Source of the DNA: an uncultured Ruminococcus sp.
GTDB taxonomy: Bacteria; Bacillota; Clostridia; Oscillospirales; Acutalibacteraceae
Assembly: GCA_902776185.1 (NCBI GenBank)
Contig: CACYPH010000006.1
Span: forward strand, 1-64,000
DNA: 64,000 bases
Reading direction: 5' to 3'
The notes under the pieces are model-generated. The model was not told the DNA's origin, did no database searches, and saw nothing but the letters and a program-made list of their open reading frames with translations. Of this stretch, positions 6,213 to 13,549 are shown piece after piece (positions within the stretch are counted from its first letter, which is position 1; every line of letters begins with the position of its first letter). The position numbers and the translations under genes are program-made.

Positions 6213-7775
6213 TTATGCAGAAATCATCTCGCTATTTCGCGCAAATATCGACTCATATTTTGATTTGAACGGCTCGTATTTGTAATAGGCGGTTCGGCTC
6301 TTGTCCGTCCTGTAGTAGCCGAGATTACTTACAAGCAAAATTGCTTCGCTCCCAAGAGTATTCAGATCTCCAGCCCTGAGGATGTCCTTCTCCTCATAGC
6401 TTGTACTGCTGTTGCGGTTTTTTCCCGAGTTGAACGATTTGCGTTTTTCATAATACTTCCCTGCGAGTTTAACTGTGATTTCAGCGGTCAAGCTGTTGGC
6501 GTTGGAACAGTTTAAGATCAGTAAATAGGTTACGTTGGCAAGGATATCATAGAGCAGTTTTTTATCGAATGAATCAAGCGATTGGACCGCCATCGTCAAA
6601 TTCGCCTTTTTTGATCGTGCTGTCTTCAAGAATGACGCGGTTGTTCTCAGCACATCAGGACACGAATCGCAGCATCGTCCGAATTCGTCCCAATACAGAT
6701 TCGTGATGGGACCGTCATAGGTGGTCTCACGCGATTGTATCTCGGATAAGGTCTGCTTGAGAATAATCTGGATCAGCTTGTCATATCCAGTATCGAGGCG
6801 GTTTTCATCTACGCATAGATACATTGAAACGCCATCCGTGTTGAGCAGCGTCGGATCAGCCTTCCGTGGGTTATCCTTGAAGGCATACTGAACATCCTGC
6901 TGCAGAAAGATGTATAAAGGCTGGGTCATAGTGATTTGGATGCTCATAAGCGTCTCGTCTTCCGTATCGCGGTAGGCGTTTAGGAAGCTGGCTGTTAGGC
7001 TGTCTTTTTTAACGGTATTAAGCGCAGTTTCCAAATGTTCTCTGAGCGGTATTGTTAGCATCGTATCTATGACATCGACAAAGGTATGCTTCTCTGCGTG
7101 CAAGTATTCAAAGATGCCGAGACCGATGAACAGATTCCTCGCAGCCTGTGTCCAGAATTGATCTCCTGATTTTGGATCGGGAATAATGATGGATGCAATT
7201 TCTTGAAGGACATTCAGAAGATCATACTCGGCGCTATCATCATGCAGCTTGTAAAACACGTTCCAGCCGTAGCAGTAGGAATCGTGTCGATTCAGATCTA
7301 CGACATAGGTTTTATCGGAGTCGAGGTCGGCGCTTTTCAAGGTCAGTTCGCGGCTCTTGATATCGAGGATTTGCTTTGATCCATTGGTGCAGGAATAGAT
7401 GCTGGGCAATAAAATGGAAGCGGTTTTTCCCGATCCAGTTTGGCCGACAATTAGCGTATGCTGTATTTCAGTGGGGTCCTTCATAACGTACTTATCCGAA
7501 AAGATGTCGCGCCCGAAAATTACGCTGCTCGATTTCGGAGTATCGAATAACAGTTGTTTCGGGATTTTCGGACGAAGAGCGTCATTTCGTCGATATTCCT
7601 TGATTTCTGGTCTGGCTATCCTGTCCGCGATCACAATAGCGGACACTGCTGCAGACAGGATAAGCGCAACATATATAGGTATAGGCAAATCAATGATATA
7701 TATGGCTACTGTTCCGAGACCAAATATAATGACGGTGCATATCAGATACTCTAACACTAACTTTCTGCCGTTCAC
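6213..7775 (-). CDS. TraG/VirD4-type coupling protein
   Basis: A membrane-anchored ATPase of 520 residues that would recruit the relaxase-DNA complex to a type IV secretion channel. Two N-terminal hydrophobic segments (about 8-30 and 33-52) are followed by a Walker A motif (GQTGSGKT, 111-118) and a Walker B-like segment (LYWDEFGRC). The GTG start overlaps the ardC-like stop by four bases (GTGA), so translation is coupled. A mobilizable element that brings its own coupling protein depends on a helper only for the channel itself. Confidence 0.9.
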   Translation of the reverse strand: MNGRKLVLEYLICTVIIFGLGTVAIYIIDLPIPIYVALILSAAVSAIVIADRIARPEIKEYRRNDALRPKIPKQLLFDTPKSSSVIFGRDIFSDKYVMKDPTEIQHTLIVGQTGSGKTASILLPSIYSCTNGSKQILDIKSRELTLKSADLDSDKTYVVDLNRHDSYCYGWNVFYKLHDDSAEYDLLNVLQEIASIIIPDPKSGDQFWTQAARNLFIGLGIFEYLHAEKHTFVDVIDTMLTIPLREHLETALNTVKKDSLTASFLNAYRDTEDETLMSIQITMTQPLYIFLQQDVQYAFKDNPRKADPTLLNTDGVSMYLCVDENRLDTGYDKLIQIILKQTLSEIQSRETTYDGPITNLYWDEFGRCCDSCPDVLRTTASFLKTARSKKANLTMAVQSLDSFDKKLLYDILANVTYLLILNCSNANSLTAEITVKLAGKYYEKRKSFNSGKNRNSSTSYEEKDILRAGDLNTLGSEAILLVSNLGYYRTDKSRTAYYKYEPFKSKYESIFARNSEMISA

Positions 7776-9091
7776 GCTGATCTCCTTCTGCTTCGCTCTT
7801 GCCTCTGCTCACGGATAAAGCCGTGCATCTCCTTGAAGCCGATCCTATCACAGTAAAACGCTCGCTTCGTTTGACCGGCGTTGATGACAATGACATCAGA
7901 GACGGATAAACTATGACCAGTGAAACCAGCGGGACGCGACACATTAAATCGGTAGTATATATCCTCAAGAGTTGCCTCGTCTTTACCAGCGGTGGCTTCC
8001 CACTTCTTCTCGTATCGGCTTTGGGTGAGCGAGTATTTTGAGGCCTCATCGTAGTCGGAGAAAGCTACGGGGCGATTGCACGGCGCATCGGATAGCTGCC
8101 ATATCTCGTAGGTCAGTCCTTCAAGATCCTTCGGCTCTTTCGCATAGGTCTCGAGCTTCTCCCTGAGGATATCGACACGGCCTTTGTCAATAATGTAGTC
8201 AGCGATTTTGTCGGCGTCCTTGATAGCTGAGAAAAGCACGTTGTGGTCTTGCTTGATCTCGCTCAGCCAGCTTTGAACATAAGCGAGGTGGTTTTCAATC
8301 ACGGATTCAGACATCTCTATTCCAAGCTCGGCGCAGATATAGGTGGATGCGATCTCTGCTCGCAGCTCTTCAATGCTGTATGACTCCGAATCGGTTCCAT
8401 AGGCGTCCAACGGTCTGTTAAGTCGCGTTGGATGACCGGTGGCGTGTGAAAATTCGTGTAAGGCGGTTCCGTAATAATCTTCAGCCGTGTAAAATCTTCC
8501 TTTTGGCGGTAGTGTAATGCTGTCCTCTTTGGGACTGTAATATGCGCGGTCCCCTTCATATTTAACGGGGACGCCCATGTTGTCCTGAAGGACCTTCAAG
8601 ACTTCTTCGGCAAGCTGGTTGTCTTCAAGGATATGCTCGCGCTCGGGTAGTGGCTGCAGCCCGTCGATTTGCGCTGCGTTGAAGACATAGGCTGTCTTTG
8701 CAAATATCGAAAATTCGTCTTCCTTGCGGTCTGGATCGGTTCGTAGTATTCTATCCATCTCCTGCAGCGTGAGGCTGCGTTTCTCCTTAGAATCCCATGC
8801 CATCCAATACTCAACCCTTGAGGCGTGTTCGCCAGCCTTGACCTTCAAGCCCATATCGGTTGCCTGTTTGAAAGTATAAAATCGTGGGTCGGTCCAGCCT
8901 TTTTCAATAGCCGTAAATCCGAGTAATAATCGGTTGATTCCTCGATAGGCACGGCCTGAGCCTCCGTTATATGGTGGGGCGAATTGTTTGGACCAGCCGC
9001 GCATCCACTCCAGCGGTTTATCTGATTCCAACAGAGATATAAATCTCTCTGCAAATTCGTCCCTGACTGATTGTTTAGTTCTTTCTGCCAT
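7772..9091 (-). CDS. ArdC-like ssDNA-binding/zincin protein with C-terminal YodL-like domain
   Basis: A protein of 439 residues. The N-terminal 150 match the ArdC N-terminal ssDNA-binding region (YRGINRLLLGF; KAGEHASRVEYW). A zincin metallopeptidase-like motif follows (HEFSH, H212-H216, then GH and a downstream Glu in IEELRAEIA). The C-terminus (SLSVSDVIVINAG...AFYCDRIGF) looks like the YodL domain common in mobile-element proteins. ArdC proteins are linked to protection of incoming DNA from restriction; I infer the same here. Its GGAGA-preceded ATG overlaps the small gene upstream, and its stop overlaps the coupling-protein start. Confidence 0.85.
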   Translation of the reverse strand: MAERTKQSVRDEFAERFISLLESDKPLEWMRGWSKQFAPPYNGGSGRAYRGINRLLLGFTAIEKGWTDPRFYTFKQATDMGLKVKAGEHASRVEYWMAWDSKEKRSLTLQEMDRILRTDPDRKEDEFSIFAKTAYVFNAAQIDGLQPLPEREHILEDNQLAEEVLKVLQDNMGVPVKYEGDRAYYSPKEDSITLPPKGRFYTAEDYYGTALHEFSHATGHPTRLNRPLDAYGTDSESYSIEELRAEIASTYICAELGIEMSESVIENHLAYVQSWLSEIKQDHNVLFSAIKDADKIADYIIDKGRVDILREKLETYAKEPKDLEGLTYEIWQLSDAPCNRPVAFSDYDEASKYSLTQSRYEKKWEATAGKDEATLEDIYYRFNVSRPAGFTGHSLSVSDVIVINAGQTKRAFYCDRIGFKEMHGFIREQRQERSRRRSA

Positions 9092-9266
9092 TTCGTTTGT
9101 CTCCTATAATCGGCGTGTTTGGCGCCTGTGTTTCGGTAAATCGGGGATTCCTGCTCCGCAGCTTTCGTCTGCCGAAGTAATTATCCTCGTCATCGGGCGG
9201 CAAGTCTTTCTCAGCTACATTTGAGATGATGCGCTGAAAAAGCTCGTCAAAGTCTTCGTTGATCAT
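9075..9266 (-). CDS. Small hydrophilic protein, unknown function
   Basis: A protein of 63 residues, acidic in the middle (EKDLPPDDEDNYFG) and basic at the end. An AGAGG site precedes its ATG and it overlaps the start of the ArdC-like gene by 17 bases, which argues for a real, coupled gene. No family recognised. Confidence 0.6.
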   Translation of the reverse strand: MINEDFDELFQRIISNVAEKDLPPDDEDNYFGRRKLRSRNPRFTETQAPNTPIIGDKRNGRKN

Positions 9267-9326
9267 ATTGATACCTCTCTTTATGCTGTGGTATATACAA
9301 TGTAGATGAAATAGCTGTAAAACAAC

Positions 9327-9351
9327 AAAAAAACGCCCTGATAATCAGGGC
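9327..9351 (-). terminator. Terminator of the GNAT gene
   Basis: GCCCTGA/TCAGGGC stem (9335-9351) followed by a run of T on the minus strand, a few bases after the GNAT stop codon. Confidence 0.85.
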
Positions 9352-9357
9352 TGAGGA

Positions 9358-9726
9358 TCATAGCGTTTTAACGAGAATCGGGACGATATCATAGACATAG
9401 CCTTGAACCGCAAAGCCGTGTCTTTGGTACCACTCGACCTCATCTTCAAGTGGTATCTGACCGTCGGCGCACATTGGTTCGTTGCCGCAGAACACCTTTA
9501 TGGTTCGCGCTTGCTGCTGTGCGGCAAAGTGCTCGATCTCTGCCATCAGCACATCCATAAAGGCTGTATCACGGTAGGCCTCATTGACAAACAGGTCGGT
9601 AATAATGACCTCGCTGTTCTGCTTGACATAGCAGAAGCTGGTATGCGCGGCAAGCTCCCTGCCCTTAGTGATTGCGATTTCGTTGCACCCGTTGTTGGAA
9701 AAGGTTGTTTGCGTGTATTTGTTCAT
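9358..9726 (-). CDS. GNAT-family N-acetyltransferase
   Basis: A protein of 122 residues with the GNAT order of elements: a beta strand carrying ITDLFVNEAYRDTAFMDVLMAEIEHFA (acetyl-CoA-binding region) and the late strand-helix EVEWYQRHGFAVQGYV. It would transfer an acetyl group to an unknown amine or peptide. AAGGAGG precedes the ATG and a terminator follows, so it is a one-gene unit inside the element. Its role could be modification, toxin-like or resistance; the sequence does not say. Confidence 0.75.
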   Translation of the reverse strand: MNKYTQTTFSNNGCNEIAITKGRELAAHTSFCYVKQNSEVIITDLFVNEAYRDTAFMDVLMAEIEHFAAQQQARTIKVFCGNEPMCADGQIPLEDEVEWYQRHGFAVQGYVYDIVPILVKTL

Positions 9727-9783
9727 CTTGAACCTCCTTTTCCTTTAGAATAGAAGAAACAGCGGTGAAAAGGTTATTTATTA

Positions 9784-11382
9784 TTATTCTCCCCACCATT
9801 TTCGAATGGTCGGCTTTGAAAGTCGTAGATCGAGATCATTATAGGCTTGAGCTTTCGTCCCCTCTGGGTGTTCTTGTCGCCATTTTTTGACGGCTGCTTC
9901 AGCTGTGGGACGGCCTCCTTCATTGAAGGGATCCCCCAGTTTTTTACGGATTTTTTTGCTTTCATTCAACAGCGCAAGATGCATTTCTCGAGTACGACCA
10001 TTCCGCTTTGTGCGCTCAAATGTCAATCCTGTCACTCTTTCAATGTAATCAAGCGTATGGTACTGGTGCTGATCGTCAAAATAGCAGTCCAGAGCGGAAA
10101 GCATATCATTATATGAAAATGGATTATCTACATCAAAATCAAGAAACATTTGAAGCTCCTTGAAGTCAGATTTGACTTCATCAATCGTGATTCCACAACA
10201 TCTTGCAGTAGTCGCAAGACAACATAAGCAGTAATACCGATGACCGACTACAGCTCCTGAACGTATTTTTTCTTTGAAGCGATCATATACAGCTCGATTG
10301 AAAGTCCAAGAGCCTTTTTTTCGTTTAGGAACAGTATGCGTAATGTTTTCAGCCGCCCACACTGGATATTTTTCTATACACTCAAGCTGTCGCTTAGTAT
10401 ACTGCTTTGGGTGTTTTGAAGTATCACACTGGCTTTTGACGAGAAGATATTTAGAGAAATCGGGAATTACGCCCTCACATGCCGTACCTTTCTGAAGATA
10501 TAGTTCCTCAATGGTGTATCGTTTTCCTGATATTTCGAAAGCCTCAACGATCTGACCTTTCTTTCCTCTTGACCCGACAAGGCGATAACATTGGGTTATT
10601 GTCTGATACTGTGGGCTGTCATAGCTTGCTGTTATATAAGGATTCCATAGCCTATCGGTAAGCTCTTTCTTAAGCGTATTTAGCTCAATCGGGCCGAAAT
10701 ACTCGCCCTCAGTTCCATCCTCGTCAACAAACTGGTGATTTACTATTTTAACGGGCTCAGCAAGAAACCAGTATAAATGCACCCCTGTTCCACTGCATAC
10801 AATGGCAGTTGGCGGTAAACAGATATGGGTGCCATTCGTAAATTGGTGCAGAAGGTTCTTGAAGCCAATATCACGCTGATCTTTCGTCCTGCCCGTCTTA
10901 AGATTATCAATCTCAACTACAAGAGCGTGAAGAAACCGTGCGTTTTTATCAATTCTCCGTTTACCGATATAAGAAACAGGCGGCATACAAACAAAATTTC
11001 CTGTATCAATAGCTCTTTGTATTGCGCAAAGATCATCACAAACAACATGGCGTTTAGATTGCTTTGCAGTTCTGAATTCGTTAGTGCGCTTATCCTTATA
11101 GCAAATTGTCTTATTAGTCCGTTCCTGTATTACGGAGATATACTCATAGTTTTTGTTATCTCTAAGTTTAGGATCAGGATCATATTCAGCAAGTTCTCCC
11201 TTTGGAAATAATTCTCGATAAAATTCTAAGGGTTCATATTGCCTATATCCTCGATCCTTTAGTATTTTTGCGTATTTGGCTTTCTTTACACGGTTAGACT
11301 TACCGCCAACTGCAGCGGCAGTTGTCTCCTTTGTGTTATGTAATTTTTCCATAATGCCACTTAATAATGTGCGATTAAGCAC
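9784..11382 (-). CDS. Primase-like replication protein of the mobile element
   Basis: A protein of 532 residues. The central part has features of archaeo-eukaryotic-type primases of plasmids and phages: an acidic strand (ALVVEIDNL, near 155) and a glycine turn with SGTGVHLYW near 201-209. Several Cys residues cluster near 395-410 (CLCCLATTARCCG). The C-terminus (PTAEAAVKKWRQEHPEG; LSKPTIRKWW) is a helix-turn-helix, as in many replication initiators. The GTG start follows GGAGGG and overlaps an ATTAAGCAC motif. No helicase gene accompanies it. I infer a role in priming or initiating copying of the excised or transferred strand; confidence in the fold is moderate. Confidence 0.65.
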   Translation of the reverse strand: MLNRTLLSGIMEKLHNTKETTAAAVGGKSNRVKKAKYAKILKDRGYRQYEPLEFYRELFPKGELAEYDPDPKLRDNKNYEYISVIQERTNKTICYKDKRTNEFRTAKQSKRHVVCDDLCAIQRAIDTGNFVCMPPVSYIGKRRIDKNARFLHALVVEIDNLKTGRTKDQRDIGFKNLLHQFTNGTHICLPPTAIVCSGTGVHLYWFLAEPVKIVNHQFVDEDGTEGEYFGPIELNTLKKELTDRLWNPYITASYDSPQYQTITQCYRLVGSRGKKGQIVEAFEISGKRYTIEELYLQKGTACEGVIPDFSKYLLVKSQCDTSKHPKQYTKRQLECIEKYPVWAAENITHTVPKRKKGSWTFNRAVYDRFKEKIRSGAVVGHRYYCLCCLATTARCCGITIDEVKSDFKELQMFLDFDVDNPFSYNDMLSALDCYFDDQHQYHTLDYIERVTGLTFERTKRNGRTREMHLALLNESKKIRKKLGDPFNEGGRPTAEAAVKKWRQEHPEGTKAQAYNDLDLRLSKPTIRKWWGE

Positions 11383-11600
11383 ATATACCCTCCGCTATAT
11401 TATCAATGAGTTTTTTTCCATCGACGATAATATAGACGAAGCGATTTATAAGTGACGGTTATAGTTTGGATTTTAAGAAAATCAGGCAAAAAATAAATGA
11501 AAAAATTTTTTCAGATTACCCCTCCCATTTTGATACGTCTAACTATAGTACAGATACCAAACTAAATAAATTCTTACTATGAAAGGTATCTGGTGATAAT
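11383..11600. promoter_or_regulatory. Divergent control region between primase-like gene and HTH gene
   Basis: 218 AT-rich bases between divergently read genes. An inverted repeat CAGATACC (11551-11558)/GGTATCTG (11585-11592) sits just upstream of the HTH gene, and a self-complementary AT stretch (AAAAAAT...ATTTTTT) lies around 11488-11512. Promoters for both directions must lie here, but no strong consensus pair stood out. Confidence 0.45.
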
Positions 11601-11834
11601 ATGAACGTAAATAACACAACTGAATATACACTTCCTAGGATGCGGACGATCCCGAAAGCCTACGAAGAAATCAAGGCTTTAGATCCCGAAACCTCACTGA
11701 GTATGCGAGGACTGAGAAAACTTGTCGGCAGCGGTCAAATTCCGACCGTGAAGATCGCCAACAAAGTTTTGATCAATCTGGACTTGCTAATCGAGTGGCT
11801 GGCATGCTATAATACAAGCACTGTTGGTGCTTAA
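11601..11834 (+). CDS. Excisionase-like small HTH protein
   Basis: A protein of 77 residues with a MerR/Xis-like winged-helix segment (SMRGLRKLVGSGQIPTVKIANKVLINLDLLIEWL) in which a helix, a turn and a basic strand follow the pattern of excisionases. It is read just ahead of the integrase, 23 bases away, which is the usual place for Xis. It would direct the integrase towards excision. Its stop codon is part of the 16-base inverted repeat at 11820-11835, so it might bind and control its own region. Confidence 0.75.
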   Translation: MNVNNTTEYTLPRMRTIPKAYEEIKALDPETSLSMRGLRKLVGSGQIPTVKIANKVLINLDLLIEWLACYNTSTVGA

Positions 11835-11835
11835 T
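11820..11835 (-). repeat. 16-base inverted copy of 1475-1490
   Basis: ACTGTTGGTGCTTAAT is the exact reverse complement of the left-end sequence at 1475-1490. It covers the stop codon of the HTH gene. Confidence 0.5.
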
Positions 11836-11857
11836 CTACGAAAGAGAGGTTAAGCAC

Positions 11858-13087
11858 ATGAAGCCACTTAGAAGAGTGTCGAAGAAAACGGGTGAAGTAT
11901 CATATCAATTCAGGGTCAATGTTGACTTTAAGGACGGTCAGCAGATTATCAAGTCTATGACTTGGAAGCCCGACAAAGGTATGACACCTAAACAATTAAA
12001 CAAGGAGCTGATAAGACAGCAAGTTCTTTTTGAAGAAAGGGCAAAACAGGATTATGCTGAGCAGCTTCGGATTGAAGCCGAAGAGCGAGAGGAAAAACAG
12101 AATATCGGTGATCATATCACTTTCAAGGAATTAGCTGATAAATGGCTTGATTTGCAGGAATCCAGCAAAGAATACAAGGCAAGCACCATTATAAAGCTGA
12201 AGGGATGCAGAGAGCGCACCTATAACGCTATCGGTGATGTTTTAGTCTGTAAGTTAGATTTTCTGACTGTTCAGGAGTTTATCACTTCTCTGAGCAAGGA
12301 CGGTGTAAATCAGCAGACAGGTAAGGGATTGGGTATTAAAAGCCAAAAATCCTACCTGATTTTCATTAGTGATGTGATGAAGTACGCTAAATTGTGTGGA
12401 TTTATACAGCATAATCCGTGCAAAGACATTACCTTCACGAAAACTGCTAAGAAGGATATGAAGGTTTACTCTCTGGAAGAGACTAAACAACTTTTAGCAG
12501 CTATCAATGAGAAGGCACCAACTGAATATAAATTGCTTTTCAATCTATTAGCTTATAGCGGTATGCGAAAAGGCGAAGCGTTAGGATTAGAGTACAAAGA
12601 TATTGATTTTGACAGATCGGTTCTATCAATCAGGCGTACATCTAATTATCATCAGGGATTTGGAACATATACCGATACCCCGAAAACGAAGTCGAGCATC
12701 CGCGATCTGCAGATTGCGCCTTCACTGGTGAAAATGATTCAGGAGCTACACGCTGAGCAGAAAGAGCTTGCCAAGCAGTGTGGCGATCAATGGATCGATT
12801 CAGACAGGCTGTTTGTGAATTGGTGCGGTGAACCGCTGCATCCTAACATTCCCTATAAATGGCTGCAGAGATTTTGTGAAACTGAAAATATCCCCTTCAA
12901 AGGATTACATAGTTTCAGACACTTCACGGCAACTCAAGCTCTGGCGAACGGTATTGACGTGAAAAAAGTCTCTGATATGTTAGGACATAGCCAAACAAGC
13001 ACGACGATGAACACCTACATTCATTCAGTGCAGAAGGCAAATGAAGACGCCTGTAATTGTATCGCAAATCTGCTTGAAGCAAGCTAA
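11858..13087 (+). CDS. Tyrosine-family site-specific integrase
   Basis: A recombinase of 409 residues of the Tn916/phage-type integrase group. It has an N-terminal arm-binding domain, a core-binding domain (about 90-190), and a catalytic domain with R237 (GMRKGEALG), H351 and R354 (HSFRH), H377 (LGHSQTS) and nucleophile Y387 (TYIHS). It lies 110 bases from the tRNA-Ser att, the expected arrangement for an enzyme that integrates at the tRNA 3' end. A purine-rich site (AGAGAGG) precedes the ATG, with a TTAAGCAC motif directly adjoining the start codon. All catalytic residues are present, so it should be functional. Confidence 0.95.
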   Translation: MKPLRRVSKKTGEVSYQFRVNVDFKDGQQIIKSMTWKPDKGMTPKQLNKELIRQQVLFEERAKQDYAEQLRIEAEEREEKQNIGDHITFKELADKWLDLQESSKEYKASTIIKLKGCRERTYNAIGDVLVCKLDFLTVQEFITSLSKDGVNQQTGKGLGIKSQKSYLIFISDVMKYAKLCGFIQHNPCKDITFTKTAKKDMKVYSLEETKQLLAAINEKAPTEYKLLFNLLAYSGMRKGEALGLEYKDIDFDRSVLSIRRTSNYHQGFGTYTDTPKTKSSIRDLQIAPSLVKMIQELHAEQKELAKQCGDQWIDSDRLFVNWCGEPLHPNIPYKWLQRFCETENIPFKGLHSFRHFTATQALANGIDVKKVSDMLGHSQTSTTMNTYIHSVQKANEDACNCIANLLEAS

Positions 13088-13094
13088 ATCGGAA

Positions 13095-13117
13095 TTATGA
13101 GCAAGACTATGAGCACG
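13095..13117 (+). repeat. Integrase arm-type repeats at the right end
   Basis: An exact TTATGAGCAAG (13095-13105) followed by an imperfect copy (CTATGAGCACG). They match the tandem copies at 1447-1468. Confidence 0.55.
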
Positions 13118-13150
13118 ACGAGAGTTCGGATCTTTTTCCGCAAAGAAAAA

Positions 13151-13185
13151 GTCCCGAAAACGGCTTAAAAAGCCATTTTCGAGAC
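13151..13185. terminator. Hairpin between integrase and tRNA-Ser
   Basis: CGAAAA.GGCTT pairs with AAGCC.TTTTCG. It lies between the convergent integrase and tRNA genes and could stop transcription in either direction. Confidence 0.6.
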
Positions 13186-13194
13186 CTTCAGGGT

Positions 13195-13218
13195 TTGGCG
13201 GAGGACAAGAGATTCGAA
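13195..13218. repeat. att site inside the tRNA-Ser(GCU) 3' end
   Basis: This 24-base sequence includes the T-arm 3' side, acceptor strand and CCA of the tRNA. The same 24 bases at 1306-1329 define the element. Confidence 0.85.
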
Positions 13219-13285
13219 CTCTCGCGCCGCGTTAGCGACCTACTCCCTTAGCAGGGGAGCCTCTTCACCACTTGAGTAATCCTCC
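13196..13285 (-). tRNA. tRNA-Ser(GCU)
   Basis: 90 bases including encoded CCA. The acceptor stem is GGAGGAT/GTCCTCC with one wobble pair, the discriminator is G, the anticodon loop CTGCTAA gives GCU, and there is a long variable arm as in class II tRNAs. Its 3' end is the integration site of the element; integration kept the tRNA sequence whole. Confidence 0.95.
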
Positions 13286-13317
13286 GTATATGTGAAGTAA
13301 ATATACTATCATTCAGT

Positions 13318-13406
13318 TGGCGGAGAGAAAGGGATTCGAACCCTTGGTCCCTTGCGGGATCACTAGTTTTCAAGACTAGCTCCTTAAACCACTCGGACAT
13401 CTCTCC
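13318..13406 (-). tRNA. tRNA-Ser(UGA)
   Basis: 89 bases including CCA. Acceptor stem GGAGAGA/TCTCTCC with G discriminator, anticodon loop with TGA, and a long variable arm. It lies just upstream of tRNA-Ser(GCU) in the same transcript. Confidence 0.95.
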
Positions 13407-13418
13407 AAAGCACTAACG

Positions 13419-13447
13419 ATTTTATCATACATACCGATAAAAGTCAA
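13419..13447 (-). promoter_or_regulatory. Promoter of the tRNA-Ser pair
   Basis: TTGACT, 17 bases, TAAAAT on the minus strand, 12 bases before the first tRNA base. Confidence 0.8.
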
Positions 13448-13513
13448 GTGATTATTTTGTTCTTTGTTGATCGGATAGTAGGAATAACCGTACTGTAGTG
13501 AGCATGAAAGAAA

Positions 13514-13536
13514 GCGACTTCACCCGGAAGCCGCTC
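13514..13536 (-). terminator. Terminator of degV
   Basis: GCGGCTTC and GAAGTCGC form a stem with one G-T pair, followed by TTTCTTTC on the minus strand, just past the degV stop. Confidence 0.65.
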
Positions 13537-13549
13537 ATTTTATGATCAG

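Larger units (their letters stand above)
1306..13218. mobile_element. Integrative mobilizable element in tRNA-Ser(GCU), about 11.9 kb
   Basis: It is flanked by 24-base direct repeats, one inside the tRNA gene. It encodes a tyrosine integrase next to the tRNA, a small HTH protein, a primase-like protein, a relaxase, MobC and a TraG/VirD4 coupling protein. No VirB4/TraE-type ATPase, VirB6 or lytic transfer gene is present, so I class it as mobilizable rather than self-conjugative. All genes except the HTH protein and integrase read on the minus strand. Accessory genes are an ArdC-like protein, a GNAT enzyme and a dockerin-bearing BspA-like protein at the far end. The coding frames show no frameshifts, so it may still be active. 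Confidence 0.85.
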
